Below are positions 23,020 to 28,203 of a DNA stretch of 28,203 nucleotides, piece by piece. The notes under the pieces are model-generated. The model was not told the DNA's origin and made no database searches. It saw nothing but the letters and a program-made list of their open reading frames with translations. The stretch spans positions 1 through 28,203 of the forward strand of contig DAIPJH010000019.1 in NCBI GenBank assembly GCA_036770365.1. Reading direction: 5' to 3'. The translations under genes were made by a program, and so were the position numbers. How positions within the stretch are numbered: position 1 is the first letter of the stretch; each line of letters begins with the position of its first letter. The DNA is from DAIPJH01 sp036770365. GTDB lineage: Bacteria > Pseudomonadota > Alphaproteobacteria > Rickettsiales > UBA998.

Positions 23020-23519
23020 GATTGCCTCCGTGATGTGCCAAATGCTTCTTGTGCTGATTTTTTATCAAATCGCTTACCTGCCGCGCTGACACCAAAAGGG
23101 TAATGCACCACTGGGAAGCGTTGACCATTGTCCAACAGATACAAACGGTCTGAACAATCCGTGACACAAACTTCCACCCCATCACAATCATCAACCCACA
23201 CAGGCATGATGCTTTCCACACGGTTATCATCCTTGATAACACCCTGCTTCACCAGCAAGTCCGTGAGTGCCTTTTCCAAATTCGCCACATCCTGCGCGCC
23301 GCTTCGGCGTTTGATGAGGTAGATAATATCCACCGTCCCAGCATGTTTTGCAGGGTACTGACGTGCCACTTCAAGCCCAGCCACAACACCCCAATCATCA
23401 TATGCACGGCTGCGAATCCGTAGCGAGCTAACCCGACCTTTGGCGTTAAAATGCTGCGTCTGCGCATACATTCCATTCACACTTGGCGGCAAGGTGGTAA
23501 TGCGGTAACAACTTTTCAT
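23016..23519 (-). CDS. RusA-like Holliday junction resolvase
   Basis: This 167-residue protein starts KSCYRITTLPPSVNGMY and has the family's central signature at about 76-100: QDVANLEKALTDLLVKQGVIKDDNRV. It holds Asp77, Lys83, Asp87 and Asp97/98. RusA enzymes cut Holliday junctions using a cluster of Asp residues. Here the residue two after Asp77 is Ala79, where E. coli RusA has its second essential Asp in the RRDLDN motif, so activity is uncertain. It is longer than RusA (120) by a C-terminal extension. Neighbours are early genes, and starts and stops overlap by ATGA on both sides. Confidence 0.78.
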   Translation of the reverse strand: MKSCYRITTLPPSVNGMYAQTQHFNAKGRVSSLRIRSRAYDDWGVVAGLEVARQYPAKHAGTVDIIYLIKRRSGAQDVANLEKALTDLLVKQGVIKDDNRVESIMPVWVDDCDGVEVCVTDCSDRLYLLDNGQRFPVVHYPFGVSAAGKRFDKKSAQEAFGTSRRQS

Positions 23520-24211
23520 GTTCGCCCCCCACTAGCTGCAATAAGTGTATTTTGCCACTCCCATACATCCTTCGACGTATCCACCACCTCAAAATCCATC
23601 GCCCACATAAACGGGTTATTGCCCCATGCCCAAGCCCCATGCTGTTTTGCGTAGGCTCGCTTATAATGATCACGATGCTCAAACCCTTCAGCGTGCGCTC
23701 CATCTTCATCCACGTCCCATAGCCGTTCCACATGCGGAACATTAACCCGCAGTGCCATGCGCGAAAAATGAAGCGGCATCATCTTGCCAATCACGGGAGG
23801 ACAAAACGCCATCCCTTCCACTTTAGGCCCAGCTTGATAGCAGATATAATCCTTATTCGCTGAAAACAGTGCATCACCATACACACCCTTGCCTATAATC
23901 ATCGCATAGGCATATGCCTCGCGCACCGCCAGCACATCACCATCTGCACCAAATGGACAAGTCACCTTGATGGGTTTACTCGCACCCGCGCGCTGAAAAA
24001 CATGCAGATGCGCCCGTGTATCCACCACCCCAATATACTCTATGCCCTGATGATTAAACTCGTTGCGACGGTCAAGATATTTGCCATTAACTAACCTGCG
24101 CGGGATACGGTCAAACACGATGGGCACGCGCTTGCGCGTCTTTTTACCCGCAAGCAAAGCCTTCATCTCCGCAGGCTGCAACACAATAGATTTTAAGGTG
24201 GAAAGGCTCAT
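23516..24211 (-). CDS. ASCH/PUA-like phage protein
   Basis: This protein of about 231 residues has the layout of a widespread phage family often annotated as ASCH-like or morphogenetic protein. The pieces are: a start LKSIVLQPAEMKALLAGKKTRKRV; then CPFGADGDVLAVREAYAY; then KMMPLHFSRMALRVNVPHVERLWDVDEDGAHAEGF; and a closing WGNNPFMWAMDFEVV. ASCH folds resemble PUA RNA- or nucleobase-binding domains, but function in phages is unclear. The ATG at 24211 (ATGA overlap with the upstream gene) is preferred to a TTG at 24223. Confidence 0.5.
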   Translation of the reverse strand: MSLSTLKSIVLQPAEMKALLAGKKTRKRVPIVFDRIPRRLVNGKYLDRRNEFNHQGIEYIGVVDTRAHLHVFQRAGASKPIKVTCPFGADGDVLAVREAYAYAMIIGKGVYGDALFSANKDYICYQAGPKVEGMAFCPPVIGKMMPLHFSRMALRVNVPHVERLWDVDEDGAHAEGFEHRDHYKRAYAKQHGAWAWGNNPFMWAMDFEVVDTSKDVWEWQNTLIAASGGRT

Positions 24212-24528
24212 ATCATCACCCAATCAATATCATCTAGCGATAACGAAAATGCCTTTACATCATTCCACTGGCGCGGATATCCATCGGCATAGGTTGCAGC
24301 ACAGGGGCATACCTGCTCAAAAGTAACCATACGACCAGTGCGCGACACCTCTTTAAATCCAAACACGCCAAGCGAGGTTGCATTATCGCCGATAAGCGTC
24401 TTATGTTTAGATCGCAGCGCATCATCAACATAGATAAACCCGTGACCTTTTCTTACGGCCAAGTGCTGAACGCATGGTCTATCCACGTCATTGACAATAA
24501 AAAGTGAAAAAGCTAGGTCTGTACTCAT
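24208..24528 (-). CDS. Unknown early phage protein
   Basis: This 106-residue protein starts MSTDLAFSLFIVNDVDRPCVQHLAVRKG. Middle segments include HGFIYVDDALRSKHKTLIGDN and LGVFGFKEVSRTGRMVTF, and it ends WNDVKAFSLSLDDIDWVMI. A compact alpha/beta fold is plausible; no motif is recognised. It is coupled by ATGA overlap on both sides to the early operon. Confidence 0.6.
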   Translation of the reverse strand: MSTDLAFSLFIVNDVDRPCVQHLAVRKGHGFIYVDDALRSKHKTLIGDNATSLGVFGFKEVSRTGRMVTFEQVCPCAATYADGYPRQWNDVKAFSLSLDDIDWVMI

Positions 24529-24779
24529 GCCGCCACCTCATCACTAAAAACTCCCTCTCCCTTCAGGGGGAGGGTCGGGGTGGGGGTGCTTTCTTTTGCA
24601 CTCCGCGATTGAACCTGCTTAGCAATCCGCACAACTTCATCGCTATCAAGCTTGGTAAGTTCCATCACCCGCACAGGGTCAACATCCTCACCACGCGCAA
24701 TATACTGCTCAATAAGCTGCTCGGCATATTTGCGCGCCGTGGCGATTTCTTCTGCTTTTCTGCGCTTACCCAGTGCCAT
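24525..24779 (-). CDS. Small early protein with a repeat-derived C-terminus
   Basis: This 84-residue protein begins MALGKRRKAEEIATARKYAEQ, a helical charged stretch, then YIARGEDVDPVRVMELTKLDSDEVVRIAKQV. The last residues, TPTPTLPLKGEG, come from a dispersed palindromic repeat (24552-24590) that has run into the end of the gene. The start at 24779 has GAGGG five bases upstream. A longer reading to 24848 overlaps the tRNA-like gene and is rejected. The helical domain has no recognised family. Confidence 0.6.
   Translation of the reverse strand: MALGKRRKAEEIATARKYAEQLIEQYIARGEDVDPVRVMELTKLDSDEVVRIAKQVQSRSAKESTPTPTLPLKGEGVFSDEVAA
24552..24590. repeat. Dispersed palindromic repeat (REP-like), copy 1
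   Basis: The block starts TCCCTCTCCCTTCAGGGGGAGGG. Its CCCTCTCC/GGGGGAGGG arms form a short hairpin, followed by TCGGGGTGGGGG. It is of the type widely scattered in proteobacterial genomes. The first 23 bases are identical to 28181-28203. It provides the C-terminal codons of the gene at 24525-24779. Confidence 0.75.
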
Positions 24780-24799
24780 GATTCCCTCACATACTATAT

Positions 24800-24874
24800 T
24801 GGTTGCAGGGGGTGGATTCGCACCACCGACCTCTTGGTTATGAGCCAAGCGAGCTACTACTGCTCTACCCTACT
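24800..24874 (-). tRNA. tRNA-Met-like gene (anticodon CAU), degenerate
   Basis: On the minus strand this 75-base stretch folds as a tRNA. The acceptor has six of seven pairs (AGTAGGG against CCCTGCA, A-A mismatch at 1-72). The D stem is GAGC/GCTC, the anticodon stem CTTGG/CCAAG around CTCATAA (anticodon CAU), and the T stem GGTGG/CCACC. A discriminator A and an encoded CCA complete it. The D loop (AGTAGTA) lacks the usual GG pair, and the T loop starts TG instead of TT. It is therefore either a diverged phage tRNA-Met or tRNA-Ile2, or a decaying one. It lies in the early operon leader between the Acb2-like gene and a small gene. Confidence 0.65.
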
Positions 24875-24879
24875 TCAAA

Positions 24880-25030
24880 TGCCGTAGCTCTCCGGCTGTC
24901 ACGCCTGATTCATTCATGTTGGCGTTCACATATCATTGAGCGAGCAATGACACTCCTACTAACGCGCTCCGCCAAACCTCTATTTTCTGGTTGGTTTGCG
25001 CTTCAACACGCGCTTTCGCTAGGGTATTGT
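24880..25030. other. Gap between tRNA-like gene and Acb2-like gene
   Basis: About 150 bases without a convincing gene. It has a possible hairpin (CAAACC around 24974-24979 against GGTTTG around 24993-24998) and a 15-codon ORF (24870-24917, MNESGVTAGELRHLK) ending inside the tRNA-like sequence. I see no promoter that I would defend. Confidence 0.4.
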
Positions 25031-25276
25031 TCAATTTGTAATGTGCTTAACTCCCCACATTACGGCTTCTTCAATTTTGGTTTTTGCTAATGATATTTCT
25101 CGGCTCTGACCTATCGAATCGAGCAATTCAAAAAATGATAAACCCGCATCTTTAATGGCTTGCATCTGTTGTTTCTCGCTGTCATCCAACACACGATAAG
25201 CATGGCGCATAACATTATTAACGATGCGCTCATCGCCTGTTGAATCAACGTGTTTTGGGGTTTCAGTATCAGCCAT
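25031..25276 (-). CDS. Acb2/Tad1 hairpin-like protein (candidate anti-CBASS/anti-Thoeris)
   Basis: This 81-residue protein has a disordered N-terminus (MADTETPKHVDSTGDER) and then NNVMRHAYRVLDDSEKQQMQAIKDAGLSFFELLDSIGQ and SREISLAKTKIEEAVMWGVKHIT. This two-helix pattern (RVL...EK..M..IKD.G....L....REL.LAKTK.EEAVMW.VKH) recurs in small phage proteins that I associate with the Acb2/Tad1 hairpin fold. Members sequester cyclic nucleotide signals of CBASS or Thoeris. The family link is from memory of sequence patterns, not a search. It is the second gene of the early operon, after Cro, as expected for a counter-defence gene. AAGGAG precedes the ATG. Confidence 0.55.
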   Translation of the reverse strand: MADTETPKHVDSTGDERIVNNVMRHAYRVLDDSEKQQMQAIKDAGLSFFELLDSIGQSREISLAKTKIEEAVMWGVKHITN

Positions 25277-25331
25277 GTCATTCTCCTTGTTAAAATATTA
25301 ATTTATTAATTATTCATTGCGCATTTATTAA

Positions 25332-25547
25332 CTATGTGTTAATCATCTCAGGAGGCTTTTTGAGCTCAAACCAATCATTTGGAGTTACTTTTCCACATGT
25401 AACATCATAGATTTTCTTAATTATTTTTGCGCTTGGTGTGCGTTTTTTGTTCTCGTAGCGAGTAATCATAATAAGAGAAACACCAATTTTTTCCGCCATC
25501 TGGGGTTGGGTTATATTATGCTCATTGCGATATTCTTTGAGTTTCAT
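25332..25547 (-). CDS. Cro-like HTH repressor
   Basis: This 71-residue protein has an XRE-type helix-turn-helix across residues 3-55: LKEYRNEHNITQPQMAEKIGVSLIMITRYENKKR, then TPSAKIIKKIYDVTCG. It is the first gene of the minus-strand operon and diverges from the repressor gene. GGAGAG precedes the ATG by five bases. In lambda-like phages such a protein turns off the repressor promoter and tunes early genes. Confidence 0.85.
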   Translation of the reverse strand: MKLKEYRNEHNITQPQMAEKIGVSLIMITRYENKKRTPSAKIIKKIYDVTCGKVTPNDWFELKKPPEMINT

Positions 25548-25553
25548 TGCAGC

Positions 25554-25568
25554 TCTCCGTTACGGAGA
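25554..25568. promoter_or_regulatory. 15-bp perfect palindrome over the cro leader
   Basis: TCTCCGT-T-ACGGAGA has seven-bp arms around one base and lies between the -10 of the cro promoter and the cro Shine-Dalgarno (part of which it contains). It may be a regulatory site on DNA. If the transcript starts near 25563 the full RNA hairpin would not be present. Confidence 0.45.
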
Positions 25569-25569
25569 T

Positions 25570-25598
25570 AACTTAACCTTAAAGGCTAATATAGTCAA
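25570..25598 (-). promoter_or_regulatory. PR-like promoter of the lytic operon
   Basis: On the minus strand TTGACT (25598-25593), a 17-base spacer and TAAGTT (25575-25570) form a sigma70-type promoter for cro and the genes behind it. An operator lies in the spacer and another overlaps the region just upstream of -35. The same plan occurs at 27051-27079. Confidence 0.7.
25574..25588. promoter_or_regulatory. Operator-like palindrome O1
   Basis: TAACCTTAAAGGCTA, a near-palindrome of the TAACC-N5-GGTTA type, inside the spacer of the cro promoter. Four related sites are at 25608, 25634, 27027 and 27061. Confidence 0.7.
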
Positions 25599-25607
25599 CA
25601 CAGAAAA

Positions 25608-25622
25608 TAACCCATTAGGTTA
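25608..25622. promoter_or_regulatory. Operator-like palindrome O2
   Basis: TAACCCATTAGGTTA, a perfect palindrome of TAACC/GGTTA arms; the extended arms AATAACC/GGTTATT span 25606-25624. It lies just upstream of the cro -35. Centre-to-centre distance to O1 is 34 bases, the same as between O4 and O5. Confidence 0.75.
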
Positions 25623-25633
25623 TTACATAAACA

Positions 25634-25648
25634 CGTCCTTTAAGGTTA
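25634..25648. promoter_or_regulatory. Operator-like palindrome O3
   Basis: CGTCCTTTAAGGTTA has a perfect right half and a weaker left half. It lies nine bases before the repressor start codon, where repressor or Cro binding could control repressor synthesis. The repressor gene has only a weak Shine-Dalgarno (AAGG, twelve bases away). Confidence 0.6.
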
Positions 25649-25657
25649 TTTATTCGC

Positions 25658-26263
25658 ATGAAAAATCGCATTCAAGAAATCAGGAAGAAAAAGAGCATTA
25701 GCCAAGAGCGACTTGCTGAGTTGGCTGGCTTTTCAGTTGTCCATATGAATAGGCTTGAAAATGGAAGCAGGCTTCTTGGTATTAAGGCGATGGAAAAAAT
25801 AGCCAATGCACTTGGGTGTAATCCCGAAGATTTAATTTCATCATTCAATAGCGAACAAACTGAAGTGCCTGTTGTCTGCAAAGTTGGTGCAGGCGGCAGC
25901 GTGGACATGATCACGGCGTTTACCGAAGCTGACATTCTCGAATATATCCCATGCCCTCCAGGAATGCGCCCACAAGATGCGCTTGCGCTTAAGGTGGAAG
26001 GCAATAGCGGTGAACCATTTTTTTACGATGGATGGTATCTCTACATCAATCGCACCAAGCGGCATTTTGGCGTGCCTTCAGAATTATTCAATAAGCTATG
26101 CATTGTGAAGCTGGCTAACTCAGACGAGCTTTTTGCTAAGGTTGTCCTCAAAGGAAGTGAAATGGGGCGGTATCATCTTAAATCATTTAATGTTGATGAG
26201 CCAACCATGTTCAACCAAGCCGTAGAATGGTCGTATTTTGTAGAATTCAACAGACAGGCATAG
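25658..26263 (+). CDS. cI: CI-like phage repressor with S24 autoprotease domain
   Basis: This 201-residue protein has an N-terminal XRE helix-turn-helix (5-55, including SQERLAELAGFSVVHMNRLENG) and a C-terminal LexA/S24-type domain (70-200). A candidate Ala78-Gly79 cleavage site sits in VGAGGS. The catalytic Ser is probably Ser117 in VEGNSGEPFFYDGWYL and the Lys Lys161 in ELFAKVVL. A GDSM-type motif is altered to GNSG, so autocleavage is likely but not certain. It should hold the prophage silent by binding the five operator-like sites and be inactivated by RecA during SOS. It diverges from Cro. Confidence 0.88.
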   Translation: MKNRIQEIRKKKSISQERLAELAGFSVVHMNRLENGSRLLGIKAMEKIANALGCNPEDLISSFNSEQTEVPVVCKVGAGGSVDMITAFTEADILEYIPCPPGMRPQDALALKVEGNSGEPFFYDGWYLYINRTKRHFGVPSELFNKLCIVKLANSDELFAKVVLKGSEMGRYHLKSFNVDEPTMFNQAVEWSYFVEFNRQA

Positions 26264-26264
26264 C

Positions 26265-26963
26265 ATGGCACAGGATGAGGGTGATTTTGCAAAAACAAAT
26301 AGAAGGTCAACTATTGTAAACGCAAAATTTAATGATCATGGAATGGCGAAGGGTTGGTTTTATGGCGTGCCTGAAGTATTTAAACCTGCTCTTGATATTT
26401 TCATAACCGATAGAGTCAAAACTGACAAAAAAGATAAAAACAAAAAAATTGTCACCCAACACATTACACAAGGCATTACCTCAAATTATTGTTTTAATGA
26501 GGGTGATGTTTTTTACGCGCCGCACGGCGTGCGCTCTCTTCAATGGGAAGACGCACAAAAAATAATGACTCATATGCTGCAAATAAAATCAGCATCCCCG
26601 CGAGATAGTGCAAATGAAGTCCATTTTATTGAGTGGGAGTATTTAGATGGCAAACAAACGTCTGAAACCTTTATTTCTACATCGCAAGAAGAGTTTGTTG
26701 GCTACTTAAAAAACAGAAAACTAGAAGCTTATGACCATGATTTTGCCAATTTCATCCGAATTGAATATCGCAAGAAAGATGGTGAGATTTCGCGTCATAT
26801 TATCAGTAAAAATATAACCATAGATGAAAATGGCGACATAAAAACATATTCATATTCAGCACCGGGAATACGAACATTTAATGCAAAAAACATATTGTCT
26901 TACTATGACATGGAAACTGGGGAAGTGTTCGAGCCAAAAACTGAAACAACATGTATTGAATAG
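26265..26963 (+). CDS. Repressor-linked protein with WYL-like C-terminus
   Basis: This 232-residue protein starts one base after the repressor stop. Residues 1-100 (including MAKGWFYGVPEVFKPALDIFI) have no recognised motif. Residues about 105-225 resemble a WYL-type SH3-like barrel: FANFIRIEYRKKDGEISRHI, then GIRTFNAKNILSYYDMETGEVF. WYL proteins bind nucleic acid or nucleotides, and some regulate defence. The classical W-Y-L residues are not obvious, so this is a resemblance. Being in the repressor transcript it should be expressed in the lysogen, where superinfection control or defence would be natural roles. A terminator follows. Confidence 0.55.
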   Translation: MAQDEGDFAKTNRRSTIVNAKFNDHGMAKGWFYGVPEVFKPALDIFITDRVKTDKKDKNKKIVTQHITQGITSNYCFNEGDVFYAPHGVRSLQWEDAQKIMTHMLQIKSASPRDSANEVHFIEWEYLDGKQTSETFISTSQEEFVGYLKNRKLEAYDHDFANFIRIEYRKKDGEISRHIISKNITIDENGDIKTYSYSAPGIRTFNAKNILSYYDMETGEVFEPKTETTCIE

Positions 26964-26986
26964 TTTCTAAAAAATAAAACCGTAAT

Positions 26987-27011
26987 AACCGCCCATAGTG
27001 GCGGTTTTTTT
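26987..27011 (+). terminator. Rho-independent terminator of the repressor transcript
   Basis: AACCGCC and GGCGGTT form a seven-bp stem around a six-base loop (CATAGT), and the right arm runs into seven Ts. It lies 23 bases after the stop of the WYL-like gene. Confidence 0.88.
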
Positions 27012-27026
27012 ATGTCTAATAAAAAT

Positions 27027-27041
27027 TATCCTATAAGGTTA
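27027..27041. promoter_or_regulatory. Operator-like palindrome O4
   Basis: TATCCTATAAGGTTA, arranged upstream of the -35 element of the right promoter, just as O2 sits relative to the cro promoter. Confidence 0.7.
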
Positions 27042-27050
27042 TTTTCTGTA

Positions 27051-27079
27051 TTGACTAACTTAACCTTAAAGGATATATA
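27051..27079 (+). promoter_or_regulatory. PL-like promoter of the right operon
   Basis: TTGACT (27051-27056), 17 bases, TATATA (27074-27079). The sequence from the preceding operator through -35 (GGTTATTTTCTGTATTGACT) is nearly the same as the cro promoter on the other strand (GGTTATTTTCTGTGTTGACT). Confidence 0.78.
27061..27075. promoter_or_regulatory. Operator-like palindrome O5
   Basis: TAACCTTAAAGGATA, the closest match to O1, inside the spacer of the right promoter. Bound repressor would block RNA polymerase. Confidence 0.72.
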
Positions 27080-27105
27080 TCACCCTACCAACAACGGAGG
27101 GTGAC

Positions 27106-27303
27106 ATGCACTACCAAGCAAAAAAACAACTGCCATTAGATGAACGTGCGATACGATGGGCGGCAACCCCATTTGGTCGTGGTTTTGTCAACGCGACCGC
27201 ATCTGCCATCGTGGTGGCATTTGTTCTGGCGGTCTTATGGACACCAGATAGTTCTGCACCGTCAGCCTCCGTTGTTGCCACGCTCGGCAATGGCGCGATG
27301 TAG
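27106..27303 (+). CDS. Small single-pass membrane protein, first gene of right operon
   Basis: This 65-residue protein has a charged N-terminus (YQAKKQLPLDERAIRWAATPFGRG). One hydrophobic segment follows (FVNATASAIVVAFVLAVLW, about 27-45) and a short Ser/Ala-rich end. GGAGG precedes the ATG by five bases, and the promoter and operator are directly upstream. In lambda the equivalent operon carries N, recombination and superinfection functions; this protein has no such homology that I can see. Confidence 0.7.
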   Translation: MHYQAKKQLPLDERAIRWAATPFGRGFVNATASAIVVAFVLAVLWTPDSSAPSASVVATLGNGAM

Positions 27304-27314
27304 TGGAGGTGGAC

Positions 27315-27575
27315 ATGGACAACCAACAAGATCTTTGCCACATCGACTACATCAATTCGCTGATTGATGAGGCCGCAACATGGGGCATCAAAATTGAGCA
27401 ACCCGTACAACGCCCAAACGGGCTATGGCAATGCACCTCATCATGGGGTGAGGAAGGCAACCGCAGCGAACATCTAGGCAAGCCAATGCGCACCGCGCGG
27501 GAAGCCATCCAAGATATTTTTAATGAGCTGATTGTGGTCGGCAAAATCATAGGGAAACATCGCCATGACAATTAA
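27315..27575 (+). CDS. Unknown small right-operon protein
   Basis: This 86-residue protein starts MDNQQDLCHIDYINSLIDEA. It contains RPNGLWQCTSSWGEEGNRSEHLGKPMRTAREAIQDIFNEL. GGAGGT lies four bases before the ATG; a GTG at 27303 would add four residues and overlap the previous stop. No family is recognised. It overlaps the next gene by 11 bases. Confidence 0.65.
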   Translation: MDNQQDLCHIDYINSLIDEAATWGIKIEQPVQRPNGLWQCTSSWGEEGNRSEHLGKPMRTAREAIQDIFNELIVVGKIIGKHRHDN

Positions 27576-27795
27576 TAAACGCAGCTCAGAGGCTATCGCC
27601 GCTTTTAATGACAATCTGGATGCATCACTGCGCGAAGCCAAGCTGATTGTCGCCAAGCTAGAGGCAATCAAAAAAGAACCCACCAATAACGTCACATGGT
27701 CACACGCTGAAGGTGCTGAACACATGAAATCACAGCTAAAATCACTCGCTGATATAATCCTCCAGCGCGGTGAATACGCACCATCCATAGCCTAA
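27565..27795 (+). CDS. Unknown small helical right-operon protein
   Basis: This 76-residue protein is mostly helical (SSEAIAAFNDNLDASLREAK, then LIVAKLEAIKKE and EHMKSQLKSLADIILQRGEY), so a small coiled-coil or regulatory protein. Its start lies inside the end of the preceding gene, which suggests coupled translation. No family is recognised. Confidence 0.6.
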   Translation: MTINKRSSEAIAAFNDNLDASLREAKLIVAKLEAIKKEPTNNVTWSHAEGAEHMKSQLKSLADIILQRGEYAPSIA

Positions 27796-27800
27796 CCTTA

Positions 27801-27817
27801 TCTCCCCGCGCGGGAGA
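27801..27817. other. Short hairpin between right-operon genes
   Basis: TCTCCC and GGGAGA flank CGCGC, giving a six-bp stem. There is no T-run after it. It could be an mRNA-stabilising hairpin or a degraded repeat. Confidence 0.45.
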
Positions 27818-27843
27818 GTGGCTCACTCAGAAAGGACACAACC

Positions 27844-28167
27844 ATGCACGCCAACATCGCACCAATGACTTTTGTTGAGGTAAGTGAATCAAGCGTTTTG
27901 CCAACCCCTTCTAAAGCTGGGGTGATTGAAAAAATGCCTAAGCAAGCGCGATACTTGGTTTTTTCATCTGGCCGTTTTGAGTGGGTAGCAACGGATTGTA
28001 ATTTTGTAGATGACATTCAAAAAGCACACCGATTTTCATGCGCAGAAGCTCTAACCTTTTGTCAAAACTTCAACCAAAACAAAACTCAAAACCACTGGTA
28101 TTTTCCAATCCGCGAAGAAGACGCACTTGCGGTGATGAGCGAACAAGTCGATTTAACAACTATCTAA
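27844..28167 (+). CDS. Unknown right-operon protein
   Basis: This 107-residue protein begins MHANIAPMTFVEVSESS and contains KQARYLVFSSGRFEWVATDCNFVDDIQKAHRFSCAEAL and HWYFPIREEDALAVMSEQVDL. AAAGGA precedes the ATG by eight bases. The composition and ordered strands suggest a small folded protein. No family is recognised. Confidence 0.6.
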   Translation: MHANIAPMTFVEVSESSVLPTPSKAGVIEKMPKQARYLVFSSGRFEWVATDCNFVDDIQKAHRFSCAEALTFCQNFNQNKTQNHWYFPIREEDALAVMSEQVDLTTI

Positions 28168-28180
28168 TCTTCTTCCTTAT

Positions 28181-28203
28181 TCCCTCTCCCTTCAGGGGGA
28201 GGG
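28181..28203. repeat. Dispersed palindromic repeat (REP-like), copy 2, truncated by window end
   Basis: TCCCTCTCCCTTCAGGGGGAGGG, identical over 23 bases to 24552-24574, directly behind the last gene. Here it lies outside genes, the usual place for such repeats. Confidence 0.75.

Noticed and set aside
24800..24874. Attachment site (att) for integration
   Set aside because: Phage genes lie on both sides and no integrase is nearby, so an integration end here is unlikely.
24504..24887. Plus-strand open frame running through the tRNA-like gene and palindromic repeat
   Set aside because: The frame is a by-product of the repeat (LQGEGRGGG) and the tRNA complement; no ribosome site or conserved content.
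24870..24917. 15-codon ORF (MNESGVTAGELRHLK) on the minus strand, ending in the tRNA-like sequence
   Set aside because: Too short and without a ribosome site close by; noted in the gap entry only.

Overview
The window is about 28 kb of a temperate, lambda-like siphophage, most likely a prophage. A single long lytic operon on the minus strand runs from about 25,550 down to position 1, and a lysogeny/early-right block lies on the plus strand from 25,658 to the right edge. The host is probably an alphaproteobacterium of moderate GC content. That is inferred from the tail tube, tail-chaperone and second-chaperone proteins, which look like those of alphaproteobacterial phages and gene transfer agents. 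No integrase and no complete lysis cassette are visible, so the phage extends beyond both edges.

Layout, in order of transcription. Immunity (25,332-27,079): a Cro-like protein (minus) and a CI/S24-type repressor (plus) diverge around three operator-like palindromes. The repressor is followed by a protein with a WYL-like C-terminus and a rho-independent terminator. A second, nearly identical promoter with two more operators then drives a small right-hand operon (27,106-28,167), so the arrangement resembles lambda PR/PL. Early left region (22,750-25,276): a small protein resembling the Acb2/Tad1 hairpin (anti-CBASS) family, an unusual tRNA-Met-like gene, small unknown proteins, an ASCH/PUA-like protein and a RusA-like resolvase. 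Replication (20,907-22,617): a winged-helix initiator-like protein followed by a DnaC-type ATPase, equivalent to lambda O and P. The initiator gene carries about ten tandem 11-bp palindromic units, then a polypurine tract and an AT-rich stretch. This is a strong candidate for the phage origin.

Packaging, head and tail (67-20,903): small unknown proteins, a gpZ-like protein, TerS (Nu1-like), TerL (gpA), a connector protein, portal (gpB), a fused protease-capsid protein, FI/FII-like proteins, a gpU-like terminator, tail tube, a gpG/gpGT-like pair joined by a canonical -1 slippery heptamer, a 901-residue tape measure, tail-tip proteins, a tandem-duplicated fibre protein and a LamG-like protein. 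The operon then encodes two likely polysaccharide-active tail enzymes: an SGNH esterase-type protein and a PL7 alginate-lyase-type protein. A truncated small coiled-coil gene starts at the left edge.

Most minus-strand genes are joined by ATGA or TAATG overlaps, or by a gap of a few bases, consistent with one coupled transcript. The most notable features are the iteron array inside the initiator gene, the A AAA AAG frameshift site, the duplicated repressor-controlled promoters, and the esterase plus alginate-lyase tail module.
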